From NCBI GenBank assembly GCA_002855745.1, contig NDWX01000003.1:1-64000 (forward strand): a stretch of 64,000 nucleotides of DNA, given 5' to 3'. The notes below the pieces were generated by a model. That model made no database searches, was not told the DNA's origin, and was given only the letters and a program-made list of their open reading frames with translations. Source of the stretch: Thermofilum sp. NZ13. Its GTDB lineage: Archaea; Thermoproteota; Thermoprotei; Thermofilales; Thermofilaceae. Shown here piece by piece: positions 49,207-57,696 of the stretch (position 1 is the stretch's first letter; every line of letters starts with the position of its first letter). The position numbers and the translations under genes were made by a program.

Positions 49207-50004
49207 ATGCTTCCCAAGATAGACCTCGAGCTCGCGCGCGCCTCGATTGTAAGGGGCCTCAGAAGCTACGTGCTCGAGACGGCCGGGAAGAGGGGCGGTG
49301 TTGTGGGTGTCAGCGGGGGTGTTGACAGCGCCGTGGTCGCGGTGCTGGCTTCGCAGGCCCTGGGTCCCGAGAACGTTCACGCCCTGATCCTGCCCAGCGC
49401 CTCAACGCCGGAGGCTGACGTGAGGGACGCTTTCACGGTCGTTGAGAAAGCCGGTATACCGGACTCGAATGTCGAGCTGATAGAGATCGAGCCCATACTG
49501 GCCTGCTTCGACAAGGCGCTTGGGAGCATGAGCAACGTGGAGAGGGGGAACCTAGCCGCGCGCGTCAGGATGGCTATCCTTCATCAGCGGGCCTACAGGC
49601 TCAACAGCCTCGTGGTGGGCACGGGGGACAGAAGCGAGATCCTGATAGGCTACTTCACGAAGTACGGCGACGGGGGCGTGGATGTCCTGCCTATAGGTGG
49701 CCTCTACAAGACCTACGTCAGGCAGCTCGCCCTCCACCTTGGGCTACCCGAAAGCATAGCACTCAAGCCGAGTAGCCCGCGCCTCTGGCCGGGCCATGAG
49801 GCCGAGAAGGAGCTTGGGCTCAGCTACGAGGTCCTAGACGAGGTCCTCTACTGGCTCTTCGACGTGGGTCTGGAGCCCGAGGAGGTTAGCTCAGTCGCCG
49901 GGGTGGACAGGAAGATTGTCGAGAGGGTGGTTGAGATGCACAGGAAGAGCTCGCACAAGCGCGAGCCACCCAAGGTGATCAAGCCAGCTATACGCTACCT
50001 TTAA
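49207..50004 (+). CDS. nadE: NAD synthetase
   Basis: This is a protein of about 265 residues that amidates deamido-NAD. It has the PP-loop VVGVSGGVDSAVVAVLASQ near residue 30, GTGDRSEILIGYFTKYGDGGVD near 138 and LPIGGLYKTYVRQLA near 163. The C-terminal end is SSHKREPPKVI. There is no glutaminase domain, so it uses ammonia. The ATG at 49207 follows TATTTAAAGG at near-leaderless distance; a TTG at 49198 is also open. Confidence 0.95.
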   Translation: MLPKIDLELARASIVRGLRSYVLETAGKRGGVVGVSGGVDSAVVAVLASQALGPENVHALILPSASTPEADVRDAFTVVEKAGIPDSNVELIEIEPILACFDKALGSMSNVERGNLAARVRMAILHQRAYRLNSLVVGTGDRSEILIGYFTKYGDGGVDVLPIGGLYKTYVRQLALHLGLPESIALKPSSPRLWPGHEAEKELGLSYEVLDEVLYWLFDVGLEPEEVSSVAGVDRKIVERVVEMHRKSSHKREPPKVIKPAIRYL

Positions 50005-50261
50005 GCTCCTCCTTTTCTGCCCCCACTGGCCCCCTAAATTTGTCGTCATCCTTGCTCGGCCTCGGGGTCGCCCCACGGGGGCGGCGCATCGCCCAGTGGG
50101 CCTGCCCCTCTCGGGGCCTCCGGGGAGGAGCAACCGGCGGCCGCCACGCCTCGCCGGCAGCAGCGGCCAACAGCCCTACCCGTTACAGGCGGTGCTTTAG
50201 GAGTTTATCTCCCTTTCGCCGTGAACGCTGAAGGTGAGCCACTCGAGCACCTCCCAGAAGG

Positions 50262-50450
50262 ATGGAGAGGGCTTAGAGCGGGGCACCGGCTGGTAAGGGA
50301 CCTCGAGAAGCTAGCGACACGTGCCCGTCGTACAACGTCTGGGTAAGTGATGGAAAATGCATGTGCGACTGCCTCTCCAGCCTACGGCTACGTCCGTAAG
50401 GCCAGATGAGCAGCCACATCGTTACAATGATGCTGTCCGGAGGCAACTGA
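50262..50450 (+). pseudogene. Broken copy of the SWIM-like gene
   Basis: It starts ATGGAGAGG like the intact copy at 26173 but meets TAG at its fifth codon. Later it retains YNVWVSDGKCMCDCL, then shifts frame before a HIVTMML tail that matches HIATVML of copy A. The CxC pair survives and the third metal-binding Cys is absent. Confidence 0.65.
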
Positions 50451-50454
50451 GGCT

Positions 50455-50756
50455 TCACGCCATGAGCTTAAGCATCTGCTCGCTGCACGCCAGCTTCCCG
50501 CCGCTGCGGCCGAGCGGTACTGAAGGCCGTGCCCTCTCAGTCAGGTGGGGGTACCTCAAGTTGCCCACAACCTTTTTCGCGAAGCCGGCTACGCGCAACC
50601 TCTTTAGAACGCCGGTGGTGTACCTCATGTTCCTCGTGGCAGAGGCCTTAGTGATGGGTGTAGGATGCCTGAAGCGCCACAGTACCCTTACGAGGCCCGT
50701 CGCCTCTAGCCACCTGGCGACGCAATCCAGACCTCTCTGTCTACCTTGACCGTCAC
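50455..50756 (-). CDS. Winged-helix HTH protein, module copy B, with apparent -1 frame break
   Basis: The domain TGLVRVLWRFRHPTPITKAS, then RYTTGVLKRLRVAGFAKKVV, aligns over its whole length with the protein at 26363-26676. A leaderless GTG at 50756 is predicted from the TTATAA box at 50777-50782. It gives VTVKVDREVW, after which a -1 step near 50727 is needed to enter the domain frame (EVWDCVARWLEATG). The C-terminus differs from copy A. The domain frame without the step is open to 50844. It is either expressed by frameshifting, started internally, or decaying. Confidence 0.5.
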
Positions 50757-50776
50757 GGTTAAATGTAAGAGAGTGG

Positions 50777-50802
50777 TTATAATTCTTCACACATATTGTG
50801 AA
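50777..50802 (-). promoter_or_regulatory. TATA box and TTCACA/TGTGAA inverted repeat, copy B
   Basis: TTATAA at 50777-50782 is followed by a perfect 6-bp inverted repeat with a 5-base centre (TTCACA CATAT TGTGAA, 50786-50802). Copy A has the same layout with 4-bp arms. Conservation of box and repeat between copies suggests a real binding site. Confidence 0.5.
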
Positions 50803-50936
50803 TGTTAAGAAGAGTCGAGAGTCGCATAGATGTTGCTCGAACATCCACCCTCAACCCTTCTCCAAACCCGCAGGGAGTAAGACAAAGCGTGGGTCGAACA
50901 CAGGAGGAAGCTAGGGATAGCTTAAAAGCATCATCG

Positions 50937-52184
50937 CTACTTACCTTTAAGCTGAGCGTCAACGCGGAGGGTCATCTCCCTGAAGAGCGCCAGGAGCAGG
51001 GGGGTCAAGAGGACTCTCAGCAGGAGGCTTGCGGTGAAGGGGGTCTGGGGGCCAAGGGAGCTGTACATCCAGCCTCCTATCATCGCGCCGATGCTCCACG
51101 CGATGGTTGGCGGTATTTCTAGGAGAGCGTATATCCTCCCCCTGTGCTCCTTAGGCACGAGGTCTGCGCGCAGCGAGCCCCAAGCTAACCCGTAGAGGGG
51201 GCCCCCTAGCGACCCTATCACGGACGACAGCGCTAGCAGTGGTAGAGCGGTTGGCGCTCTGGGCGGTGTAGCGACGAATACAAGGAGGCTTATCGTGCCG
51301 AGGAGGTACCCCCATGTGAGGGAGGGACCTCTCCCGCGCTTGTCCACTATGTAGCCAGCGGGCAAAGTGAATAGGAGGCCTGTGACCCCTCCCAGGGTAG
51401 CCAGCACTCCTAGCCCCGTTTTGTCTATTCCGAGGTAGTAGAACATGTAGTAGTTTCCGAGGAATGTCATCGCACCCACCAGGTTTTGGATGACATCGAT
51501 GACCAGTAGGTACACGATGTTACCTCTCAGAATCCTCAAGCTGCTGCGGTATGCTTCCAGGAAGCCCTCACCGTTGGTGTTCGGTGGGAGGGTTTCCACC
51601 ATGTACTTGAGCCTGATCCACGCTATGACGAAGCCGACTAGCCCGCTGAGCACAAAGCTTAGCCTGACGCCGTCGACCAGTCCAAGGGTGTTCACCACTG
51701 CAGCGCCTCCGAGCGGCGCTATGGAGGATACAAGGCCGCTTGCGAACTGGATGAAGGCGTACGTTCTGCCTCTCGCCTCTAGAAGCACCGAGTCCGCCTG
51801 TATGCTTTCCAGCGCGGGTTGGTAGAACAGGGAGAGGCTGTTGAGGCTTGAGGCGAAGGCGTAGAAGCGCCAGTCCTCCGCTACGGCCATGAGCAGGTAG
51901 GTGGCCGCCACGAGCAAGGTGCCCACCCATATTATCTTCTTCCTGCCGTGCCTGTCGGCGAAGTAGCCTCCAACTATCCTCGCCACGGCGTTCGCGTACT
52001 GCTGGAGGGACTGCACTAGCGATAGATCCTCGGGCGCGGCTCCTAGCCTGCTGAGGTAGAGTTGCACGTAAGGCCCGGCCATGGACTGAACCGGCGACCA
52101 GAAAAGCCACCCTGTTGCCAGAACCCATATGTTCCTGTGGATGCGCTTCAGCGATGATGCGAGTTGTGAGAGCCTGCCCGCCAT
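50937..52184 (-). CDS. Major facilitator superfamily transporter
   Basis: This is a protein of about 415 residues with 12 helices. The MFS loop 2-3 motif is seen as GGYFADRHGRKKIIWVGTLL near residue 75, and its second-half counterpart is GYIVDKRGRGPSLTWGYLL near 285. ATG 52184 was chosen. Substrate cannot be predicted; drug or metabolite efflux is common for this subgroup. Its 3' end touches the right edge of module copy B. Confidence 0.85.
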   Translation of the reverse strand: MAGRLSQLASSLKRIHRNIWVLATGWLFWSPVQSMAGPYVQLYLSRLGAAPEDLSLVQSLQQYANAVARIVGGYFADRHGRKKIIWVGTLLVAATYLLMAVAEDWRFYAFASSLNSLSLFYQPALESIQADSVLLEARGRTYAFIQFASGLVSSIAPLGGAAVVNTLGLVDGVRLSFVLSGLVGFVIAWIRLKYMVETLPPNTNGEGFLEAYRSSLRILRGNIVYLLVIDVIQNLVGAMTFLGNYYMFYYLGIDKTGLGVLATLGGVTGLLFTLPAGYIVDKRGRGPSLTWGYLLGTISLLVFVATPPRAPTALPLLALSSVIGSLGGPLYGLAWGSLRADLVPKEHRGRIYALLEIPPTIAWSIGAMIGGWMYSSLGPQTPFTASLLLRVLLTPLLLALFREMTLRVDAQLKGK

Positions 52185-52256
52185 GCGCAACCCAACTGAA
52201 GGCTCAGGCGTGTACGCACTTAAATTTTATTTATGAGCCTTTCGTATAGCACCGGA

Positions 52257-52922
52257 ATGCGCGGCCCTAGGCTAAAGCTCCTGCTCGCCGCAAGCGGGCT
52301 AATCGCGCTAGCGAGCTTGCTCCTTCTTCTCCTCACCGCGCCAAGCGGGGACCACCGCGCGCTCCTCGGCGAGGCGAGGAGGAGGGTTCTCAACTCCACC
52401 GGGTGGAGGTTCGTCGAGAGCGTTAACTGCTCCGACAGCTTCGCGCTCGTAACGGGCAACGTTAGCCTCAAAGAGCACAGGCTCTGGACGAGCGTCACCG
52501 TTTTGCCTAAAACGGGGGCGCCTCAAGCGTACTTCTTCTACGCCAACAAAACCGCCTCGTTCGTAAGCCTGGAGGGCGCGTGGGTTAGAAGCGGAGGCGG
52601 CTGGAGGGTCGAGGAAACGGTCCTCGTCAGGCTCCTTGAGCTGGCATCTCAGGCCCAGGAGGTTTACGTGCGCAGGAGCAACGCGGAGGTCAGGTTGCTG
52701 TTCAACGGCACGTGCTCTTCGGAGTGCACTGCCCTCTTTAACAGCATCGCCACGCTCGCGGGTTCGAGGGTCGAGAGCCCAGCGCAGGTCTCTGGCTCGG
52801 TAGTCTTGATCGGTGGAGCACCTAGGAGCGTGTTTTCCGTATTCAGGGGCACGAGCGGCTTCTGCGCGGTCAACTACACAGTCTTCGAGTTTAATGCCGA
52901 AATTGAGGTCAGGGGACCATAG
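52257..52922 (+). CDS. Membrane-anchored extracytoplasmic protein of unknown function
   Basis: This is about 221 residues from ATG 52257. It has one N-terminal hydrophobic segment (LKLLLAASGLIALASLLLLLL) and then a soluble domain rich in beta strands. That domain has four or five Asn-x-Ser/Thr sites (NSTG, NCSD, NVSL, NKTA, NGTC) and several Cys, consistent with an S-layer-side, possibly glycosylated, protein. A TATA-like TTTTATTT lies about 30 nt before the start. No family was recognised. Confidence 0.6.
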   Translation: MRGPRLKLLLAASGLIALASLLLLLLTAPSGDHRALLGEARRRVLNSTGWRFVESVNCSDSFALVTGNVSLKEHRLWTSVTVLPKTGAPQAYFFYANKTASFVSLEGAWVRSGGGWRVEETVLVRLLELASQAQEVYVRRSNAEVRLLFNGTCSSECTALFNSIATLAGSRVESPAQVSGSVVLIGGAPRSVFSVFRGTSGFCAVNYTVFEFNAEIEVRGP

Positions 52923-53359
52923 ATCCAGGTTTAGCATGCGGCCATGTGCTCCGCGTCCCGGGGCTTTGGGGCACCTGGGTCGCTCAGGACGCTGGGAGCA
53001 GTGGCTAAGCTCTCTCAAATTTTACCTAAGCTAGCTCTGGAAGGCGTGGGCCTGGTTCCACGAAGACTGCTCACTCTACCGCTGGGGCACACCAGCACCT
53101 GCCGTCCCACATGAAAATCACCGAGGGCCCTCCTGAGAGAGGAGCCTCGTTTCCCATAAAGCCTTCTCAACCGCTATTTCCACCATCTTCAAGCCCCTCC
53201 ATCTGAGCGAGAACCCCCTCAAGCTGAAGAGGCTCTCATGGTCCCAGTTCTCCTATCTGTACCATGCCTCGTCGCTTTTACACCAACCACGTGCCAGCGC
53301 TGGTAGTGGTTTTAGTTGACATATACGCTTTTATCCCTCAAACACCAATCCTAGACGCT
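52923..53359. other. Gene-poor stretch, possibly a transposase remnant
   Basis: No intact gene was found. Plus-strand fragments read AWAWFHEDCSLYRWGTPAPA and, in another part, IFKPLHLSENPLKLKRLSWS, with stops between. This looks like a degraded coding region, possibly of a transposase, but I cannot name the family. Near 53316-53335 an AT-rich box probably serves the UbiA gene. Confidence 0.3.
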
Positions 53360-54214
53360 ATGAAGGTGAGCTTTAAGGAGCTGATGCTCGACTTCTTCAA
53401 GATAAAGCAGAGCCTGCTGCTGCTGTGGACTGGGGTTTTCGCGTTCCTGGCTGGCTCAGGTCCGGGTGTCGACGTTTTAGCGTTCACGCTAACGACCTTG
53501 TCGATACTGCTCACGGTCATCGGCACGACGGGCTTTAACATGGTTCTAGACGCGGACATCGACGCTAAGATGTTCAGGACGAGCAAAAGGCCTGTCCCTG
53601 CGGGTAAGCTCAGCAAGTCTGAGGGAGCTCTGCTCAGCTCGGCCGTGCTCCTCGCCGGCCTAGCGCTGGCCCTAATGGTCAACGTGTGGGTCTTCGTCGC
53701 AGGGCTTCTCGGGTTTCTGATAGACATTCTGCTCTACACGTACCTGCTGAAGCGCAGGAGCCCCTGGAGCACGGTCTTCGGAGGCTTCGCCGGCGGGATG
53801 CCAGCACTCGGCGGGTGGGCAGGTGCCACAGGCTCTTTCGGCGTCCCTGGAGCCCTCTTCATGCTGCTCGTAGCGCTGTGGAGCAACGTGCACATCTGGA
53901 CGCTCGCTACTTACTACGTCGAAGACTACAGGAGGGCGGGGGTTCCGATGCTACCAGCCGCCAAGGGGGAGAGAGCAGGGGTGCTCGGCTCCCTCGTGGT
54001 GCTGGTTTTAGTGGCGGTCATCGCCGTCGCGACGTGGGCTGTGGGGGTTCTCTCGCCTATCGGCCTCGTCGCGTCGCTGGCTCTTCTAGCAGTTGCGGGC
54101 TTCTACCTGGTAAAGGGCCTCCGCAGCGGCGAGTACGGCAGGTGGGCGTACAAGGCGTTCAAGTTCGTTAACATGTTCATGGCGGTCTTCTTCTTGCTCC
54201 TTGTAGTAAAGTAA
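53360..54214 (+). CDS. UbiA-family prenyltransferase (CyoE/heme O synthase-like)
   Basis: This is a protein of about 284 residues with about eight helices. The prenyl-diphosphate site reads NMVLDADIDAKMFRTSKRPVPAG near residue 60, close to the CyoE pattern, and a second polar site has YLLKRRSPWSTVFGGFAGGMPALGGW near 130. CyoE makes heme O from protoheme; a different aromatic acceptor is possible in an anaerobe. ATG 53360 was chosen because the extra 32 upstream codons lack a membrane or family match. It is convergent with a second UbiA gene. Confidence 0.82.
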   Translation: MKVSFKELMLDFFKIKQSLLLLWTGVFAFLAGSGPGVDVLAFTLTTLSILLTVIGTTGFNMVLDADIDAKMFRTSKRPVPAGKLSKSEGALLSSAVLLAGLALALMVNVWVFVAGLLGFLIDILLYTYLLKRRSPWSTVFGGFAGGMPALGGWAGATGSFGVPGALFMLLVALWSNVHIWTLATYYVEDYRRAGVPMLPAAKGERAGVLGSLVVLVLVAVIAVATWAVGVLSPIGLVASLALLAVAGFYLVKGLRSGEYGRWAYKAFKFVNMFMAVFFLLLVVK

Positions 54215-54251
54215 AAACAAAATTGAGTGAGACGTAACTTTTTAGGCAGGG

Positions 54252-55148
54252 CTAAATTCTTAGGAGGGCTCCTAGGATTATTCCGATGGCTAAAAGCGTG
54301 CCGAAGTTTTGGACTAGCTGTGCTGTCATGGGGTCTGCTGCTGGGGGGATCTCCCGATGGAAGGTTCTCACAAGCCTGACCGCTTGGGGTATTGTTAGGA
54401 GCGGTAGGAGCGCGAGGAGGGGCAGGAGCCCCGCTAGGACGAGTAGAGCGAGGGCTAGGTACGCCGCGTAGATCTCGAAGTACTCGAAGAACTTGAGTCC
54501 CTTCTCCCTGTCCAGGAGCACCTCCAGCGTTACTGCGCCCCTGCTCTTGTCGAACTCTATGTCCCTCAGGTTGTTGGCCGTGAGGACCGCGGCTACGAGG
54601 AGTCCCACTGGGATGCTCGCAAGAACGGGCTTGCAGTCGAGGAATCCTGTCTGCACGTAGAATGTTCCAAGCCACATCAGGGGGCCCCAGCTGAGGAACA
54701 CAGCCAGCTCCCCGAGCGCCCTGTACTTTAGGCCCGGTGGGCCGGAGTAGCCGATGACGAAGAGGACGCCGGCGAGCGCCAGTATGACCACGATTAAGGT
54801 CCTGTACACAGCGAACGCGAGGGCGAAGAGCAGGCCTCCCGCTAGGAGCGCTAGGCCGTAGTTTCTCAAACCCTTGGGGGTTGTGAAGCCTGTTATAAGC
54901 GGGTGGGGTCTGTAGGTAGTTGTGGGAGCGCCTGGGACGTCAACGCCCTTCATAGTGTCGTAGTAGTCGTTCAGCACGTTTGCAGAGGCGTGGAGTAGAG
55001 TTACGCCCAAGACCGTCGCGACGTAGAAAGCCAAGCTGAATACGCCCGTAGCGTAGTAAGCGTAGGCTGTAGCTGCCGTGACAGATATTACCGTCATTAC
55101 GAACGACCAAGGTCTCGTCGCCATAAACCAGCCTTTGAGTTGCGGCAT
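54252..55148 (-). CDS. UbiA-family prenyltransferase (MenA-like)
   Basis: This is a 298-residue protein with about eight helices. The active-site motif is NVLNDYYDTMKGVDVPGAP near residue 60 and the second one NNLRDIEFDKSRGAVTLEVLL near 190. This pattern is that of MenA/1,4-dihydroxy-2-naphthoate prenyltransferases. If correct it would point to a menaquinone-type carrier, relevant to the complex I operon, but other menaquinone genes are not in the window. Another possibility is archaeal lipid prenyl transfer. Confidence 0.85.
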   Translation of the reverse strand: MPQLKGWFMATRPWSFVMTVISVTAATAYAYYATGVFSLAFYVATVLGVTLLHASANVLNDYYDTMKGVDVPGAPTTTYRPHPLITGFTTPKGLRNYGLALLAGGLLFALAFAVYRTLIVVILALAGVLFVIGYSGPPGLKYRALGELAVFLSWGPLMWLGTFYVQTGFLDCKPVLASIPVGLLVAAVLTANNLRDIEFDKSRGAVTLEVLLDREKGLKFFEYFEIYAAYLALALLVLAGLLPLLALLPLLTIPQAVRLVRTFHREIPPAADPMTAQLVQNFGTLLAIGIILGALLRI

Positions 55149-55273
55149 GCTAGATCAGGGTATCGGGGTGTTCAAGAACTTTAAATATTTCCCTGTTGGT
55201 ATTACTAGAATACCCAAGTATATTATCGGGCGAAAAGTTTATACTTTTTGCAACAAATCTTACACTGACCTCT

Positions 55274-55897
55274 ATGCACATACCCGACGGGTACCTTGAC
55301 CCTTTGACGTGTGCTGTGACGTACATCATCTCGCTTGCCGTAGGCCTTCTCGCGGTTAAGAAAGCCCGTAGCGCACCGGAGGAGGCGAAGACATTACTAC
55401 CGGTTATGGCAGCTGCGATATTCGTCGCGCAGATGCTGAACTGGCCCATACCTGGCGGAACCTCGCTCCACCTCGTTGGAGGCGCGCTCGCGGCCATCTT
55501 AATGGGGCCCTGGCTGGGCTACCTCGCGCTCACCCTTGTTCTGATCACGCAGGCGCTCGTGTTCCACGACGGGGGGATCACGACCCTCGGGGCAAACGTG
55601 CTCAACATGGCTGTCGTAGCCGTGTTCACAGGCTACGTGGTCTACAAGGCTTTCCCGGAGAGGTACAGGGTCTTGGCCAGCTTCCTAGCAGGCTGGCTGA
55701 GCATCACCCTCGCTGGGATCGTATGCGGGATTGAGCTCGGCACCTCGGCGAGCTTCCTCTACGGTCTTAGCGTCACGGTCCCTGTGATGGGGGGCTGGCA
55801 CGCGCTCCTGGGGGTCGTTGAGGGATTGATAACGGCGGGTGTCTACTCCTACCTGAGATCCAGCCACCCGGAGCTTGTTAAGGGGGTGAGAGCATGA
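55274..55897 (+). CDS. cbiM: CbiM/NikM-like substrate-binding component of a nickel/cobalt ECF importer
   Basis: This is a protein of about 207 residues with about seven helices. The N-terminus MHIPDGYLDPLTC carries the metal-binding His2 that must follow the start Met in this family, which fixes the start at 55274. GGTSLHLVGGALAA and LVFHDGGITTLGANVLNMAVV near residues 65 and 95 are further hallmarks. It begins a four-gene cbiM-N-Q-O operon. Nickel is favoured over cobalt because a NiFe hydrogenase is encoded nearby (inference). Confidence 0.94.
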   Translation: MHIPDGYLDPLTCAVTYIISLAVGLLAVKKARSAPEEAKTLLPVMAAAIFVAQMLNWPIPGGTSLHLVGGALAAILMGPWLGYLALTLVLITQALVFHDGGITTLGANVLNMAVVAVFTGYVVYKAFPERYRVLASFLAGWLSITLAGIVCGIELGTSASFLYGLSVTVPVMGGWHALLGVVEGLITAGVYSYLRSSHPELVKGVRA

Positions 55898-56187
55898 GGG
55901 AGTACTTCGCCAAGCACAGGAAAGCCTTCCTAACAATCGCAGTGCTTATAATCCTGAGCCCGATCTTTGGAGTATTTCTCGCAAACCTGGTGGGCTACCA
56001 CGAGCCGCTAGACCTCGCGGCAGAGGCTCTCGGGCTCTACGAGACCACGGAAGAGATCAACTGGACGCCACTCCTAGACTACACTGTACCGGGCCTGCCG
56101 GACTGGCTCGGCTACATGGTTTCAGGCGTTATCGGCGTGGCAGTAGTCCTAGGACTGGCGTTCCTAATCGTGAAGGTCCTGAGGTAG
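55894..56187 (+). CDS. CbiN/NikN-like PDGLE-domain membrane protein
   Basis: This is a 97-residue protein with a helix at each end and a central extracytoplasmic loop (PLDLAAEALGLYETTEE; LDYTVPGLPDW) in the manner of PDGLE/CbiN accessory subunits. It overlaps cbiM by 4 nt and is followed by cbiQ. It probably assists metal loading in the ECF importer. Confidence 0.85.
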   Translation: MREYFAKHRKAFLTIAVLIILSPIFGVFLANLVGYHEPLDLAAEALGLYETTEEINWTPLLDYTVPGLPDWLGYMVSGVIGVAVVLGLAFLIVKVLR

Positions 56188-56191
56188 GAGC

Positions 56192-56941
56192 TTGGCAAAA
56201 AAGAAGGTTTTTTCCCCGACTCTTACCTTCCTGCGCGCAGTACCCTCTGTGCTCGACGCACTGTCTTCGGGCCGCGCGTCAAGCCTGAACAGCACCCTGG
56301 CTCTACTGCTAGGGGTTCTGACGACAGCGTCCGCGGCCTTCAGCGCCCGGCTTTGGGCTCTCGCGACGGCTGTGGTAGCCTCGGGCCTCTTAGCGCTGAT
56401 CGCTGGAAAGCTCAAGGAGTGGCTGTTCGTCTCCGCAGCAGCACTTGCCTTCGCAACCTCTGTTTCTGCCCCAGCCGTGCTCGGGGTGCTCCCGGCAAAG
56501 GGGGCGCCAGCCGCGGTCTTCATCGCTCGCGCCGTGACATCGGCCTCCCTGTTCACGGCGTTCTACAGCCTTACGGGCTGGCGGGGCTTCGTCGAGGGGC
56601 TCAGGAGGCTAGGCGCCCTGGGCTACCTGGGGGACGAGCTGGCGTTCACGCTCAGGTATATCCCGCTGTTCACCTGGAAGACCCTCCGCCTGCTTTCGGC
56701 GCGTGAAGCTAGGCTCTTCACGAGTAGCAGGCACCTCACGTGGCGCGTCGTGAACAGCGTTGCCGGGAGCATCCTGGCGGGAGCTTACGCGAAGGCCTAT
56801 TGGGCGCGCCTCGCTTACACCGCGAGAAGCTTCAGCCTCGAGGGCAATAGGAAGACGGCCCGGGTGAGGTTCAGTATGTGGGATGTGTTTTTAACTGCGC
56901 TTTCAGCTGGGCTTCTGGTGATCCTCGTGGGGGTGCTATGA
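56192..56941 (+). CDS. cbiQ: CbiQ-like transmembrane (T) component of the ECF importer
   Basis: This is a 249-residue membrane protein. The ATPase-coupling region appears as LRYIPLFTWKTLRLLSAREARLF near residue 155 and AKAYWARLAYTARSF near 195, matching the T-component coupling helices. The TTG start has a good GGTAGGAG ribosome site. It probably couples ATP hydrolysis by CbiO to transport and could serve other S-components, such as that at 45267. Confidence 0.9.
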   Translation: MAKKKVFSPTLTFLRAVPSVLDALSSGRASSLNSTLALLLGVLTTASAAFSARLWALATAVVASGLLALIAGKLKEWLFVSAAALAFATSVSAPAVLGVLPAKGAPAAVFIARAVTSASLFTAFYSLTGWRGFVEGLRRLGALGYLGDELAFTLRYIPLFTWKTLRLLSAREARLFTSSRHLTWRVVNSVAGSILAGAYAKAYWARLAYTARSFSLEGNRKTARVRFSMWDVFLTALSAGLLVILVGVL

Positions 56942-57669
56942 GCGGGGCGCTTGAGGCTGTGGACCTTTGGGTTTCGCTCCCGGTAGTCGGGGACGTGCTC
57001 AGAGGTGTGAGCGTCGAGGCGAGGCGCGGGGAGGTGGCGTGCCTGCTGGGGCCCAACGGCTCGGGTAAGACGACCCTTCTCCTCGCGATGGCGGGCCTCG
57101 TCAGGGTGAAGAGGGGGCGGGTGCTTCTGGATGGCGAGGACATTTACAGCCAGCTACCCCACGCTAGGAGGAGGATCGGCCTGGTGTTCCAGGACCCGGA
57201 CGACCAGCTCTTCAACCCCACTGTCCGCGATGAGCTGATGTTCGCCCTAGACCAGTTGGGCCTCACGGAGGCGGAGAAGGAGGAGAGGGTGGTGCGGGTG
57301 AGCAGGCGGCTGGGCATAGAGGGGTTGCTGGAGAGGCCTGTCCACGCTCTGAGCTTCGGCGAGAAAAGGAGGGTGGCTATCGCGTCGATCCTCGTTTACG
57401 ACCCAGACTTCATCCTGCTCGACGAGCCGACAGCGAACCTCGACGCGCGCAGCGTGAAGCTCCTCCTCGGGACCGTTTGCCAGCTACGCAGGGAGGGTAA
57501 GGCGTTACTCGTGGCGACGCAGGACGTGGAGCTGGCCAGGGTGATCGCAGACAGGGTGTATGTGCTCCGCGACGGCAGGGTTGTCTGGAGCGGTCCCCCA
57601 AGCGTGCCTGAGGAGGTGCTAGCCGAGGCGGGCCTGTCCGCCGAGTTTACAGGGTGTGGTGAAGGCTAA
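56938..57669 (+). CDS. cbiO: CbiO-like ATPase of the ECF importer
   Basis: This is a 243-residue ABC ATPase. It has Walker A GPNGSGKTTLLLAMAG near residue 37, Q-loop GLVFQDPDDQLFNPTV near 82 (DPDDQLF is typical of ECF A-subunits), signature ALSFGEKRRVAIASIL near 138 and Walker B FILLDEPTANLD near 160. The ATG overlaps the cbiQ stop (ATGA). A single ATPase implies a homodimer. Confidence 0.95.
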   Translation: MSGALEAVDLWVSLPVVGDVLRGVSVEARRGEVACLLGPNGSGKTTLLLAMAGLVRVKRGRVLLDGEDIYSQLPHARRRIGLVFQDPDDQLFNPTVRDELMFALDQLGLTEAEKEERVVRVSRRLGIEGLLERPVHALSFGEKRRVAIASILVYDPDFILLDEPTANLDARSVKLLLGTVCQLRREGKALLVATQDVELARVIADRVYVLRDGRVVWSGPPSVPEEVLAEAGLSAEFTGCGEG

Positions 57670-57696
57670 TATAGAGTTTCGAGAGGAGATTCTAAT

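Larger units (their letters stand above)
50197..50945. repeat. Module copy B: decayed SWIM-like gene with convergent wHTH
   Basis: This is the second copy of the module at 25857-26870, sitting between nadE and the MFS gene. Matching blocks are the left edge (TTATCTCCCT, then TCGCCG), the SWIM-like segment, the winged-helix gene, the TTATAA box with inverted repeat, and the right edge (GTCGAACACAGGA and GAAGCTAGGGA). Stops and frame changes in the SWIM part mark this copy as the more degraded one. Boundaries were aligned by eye. Confidence 0.65.
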
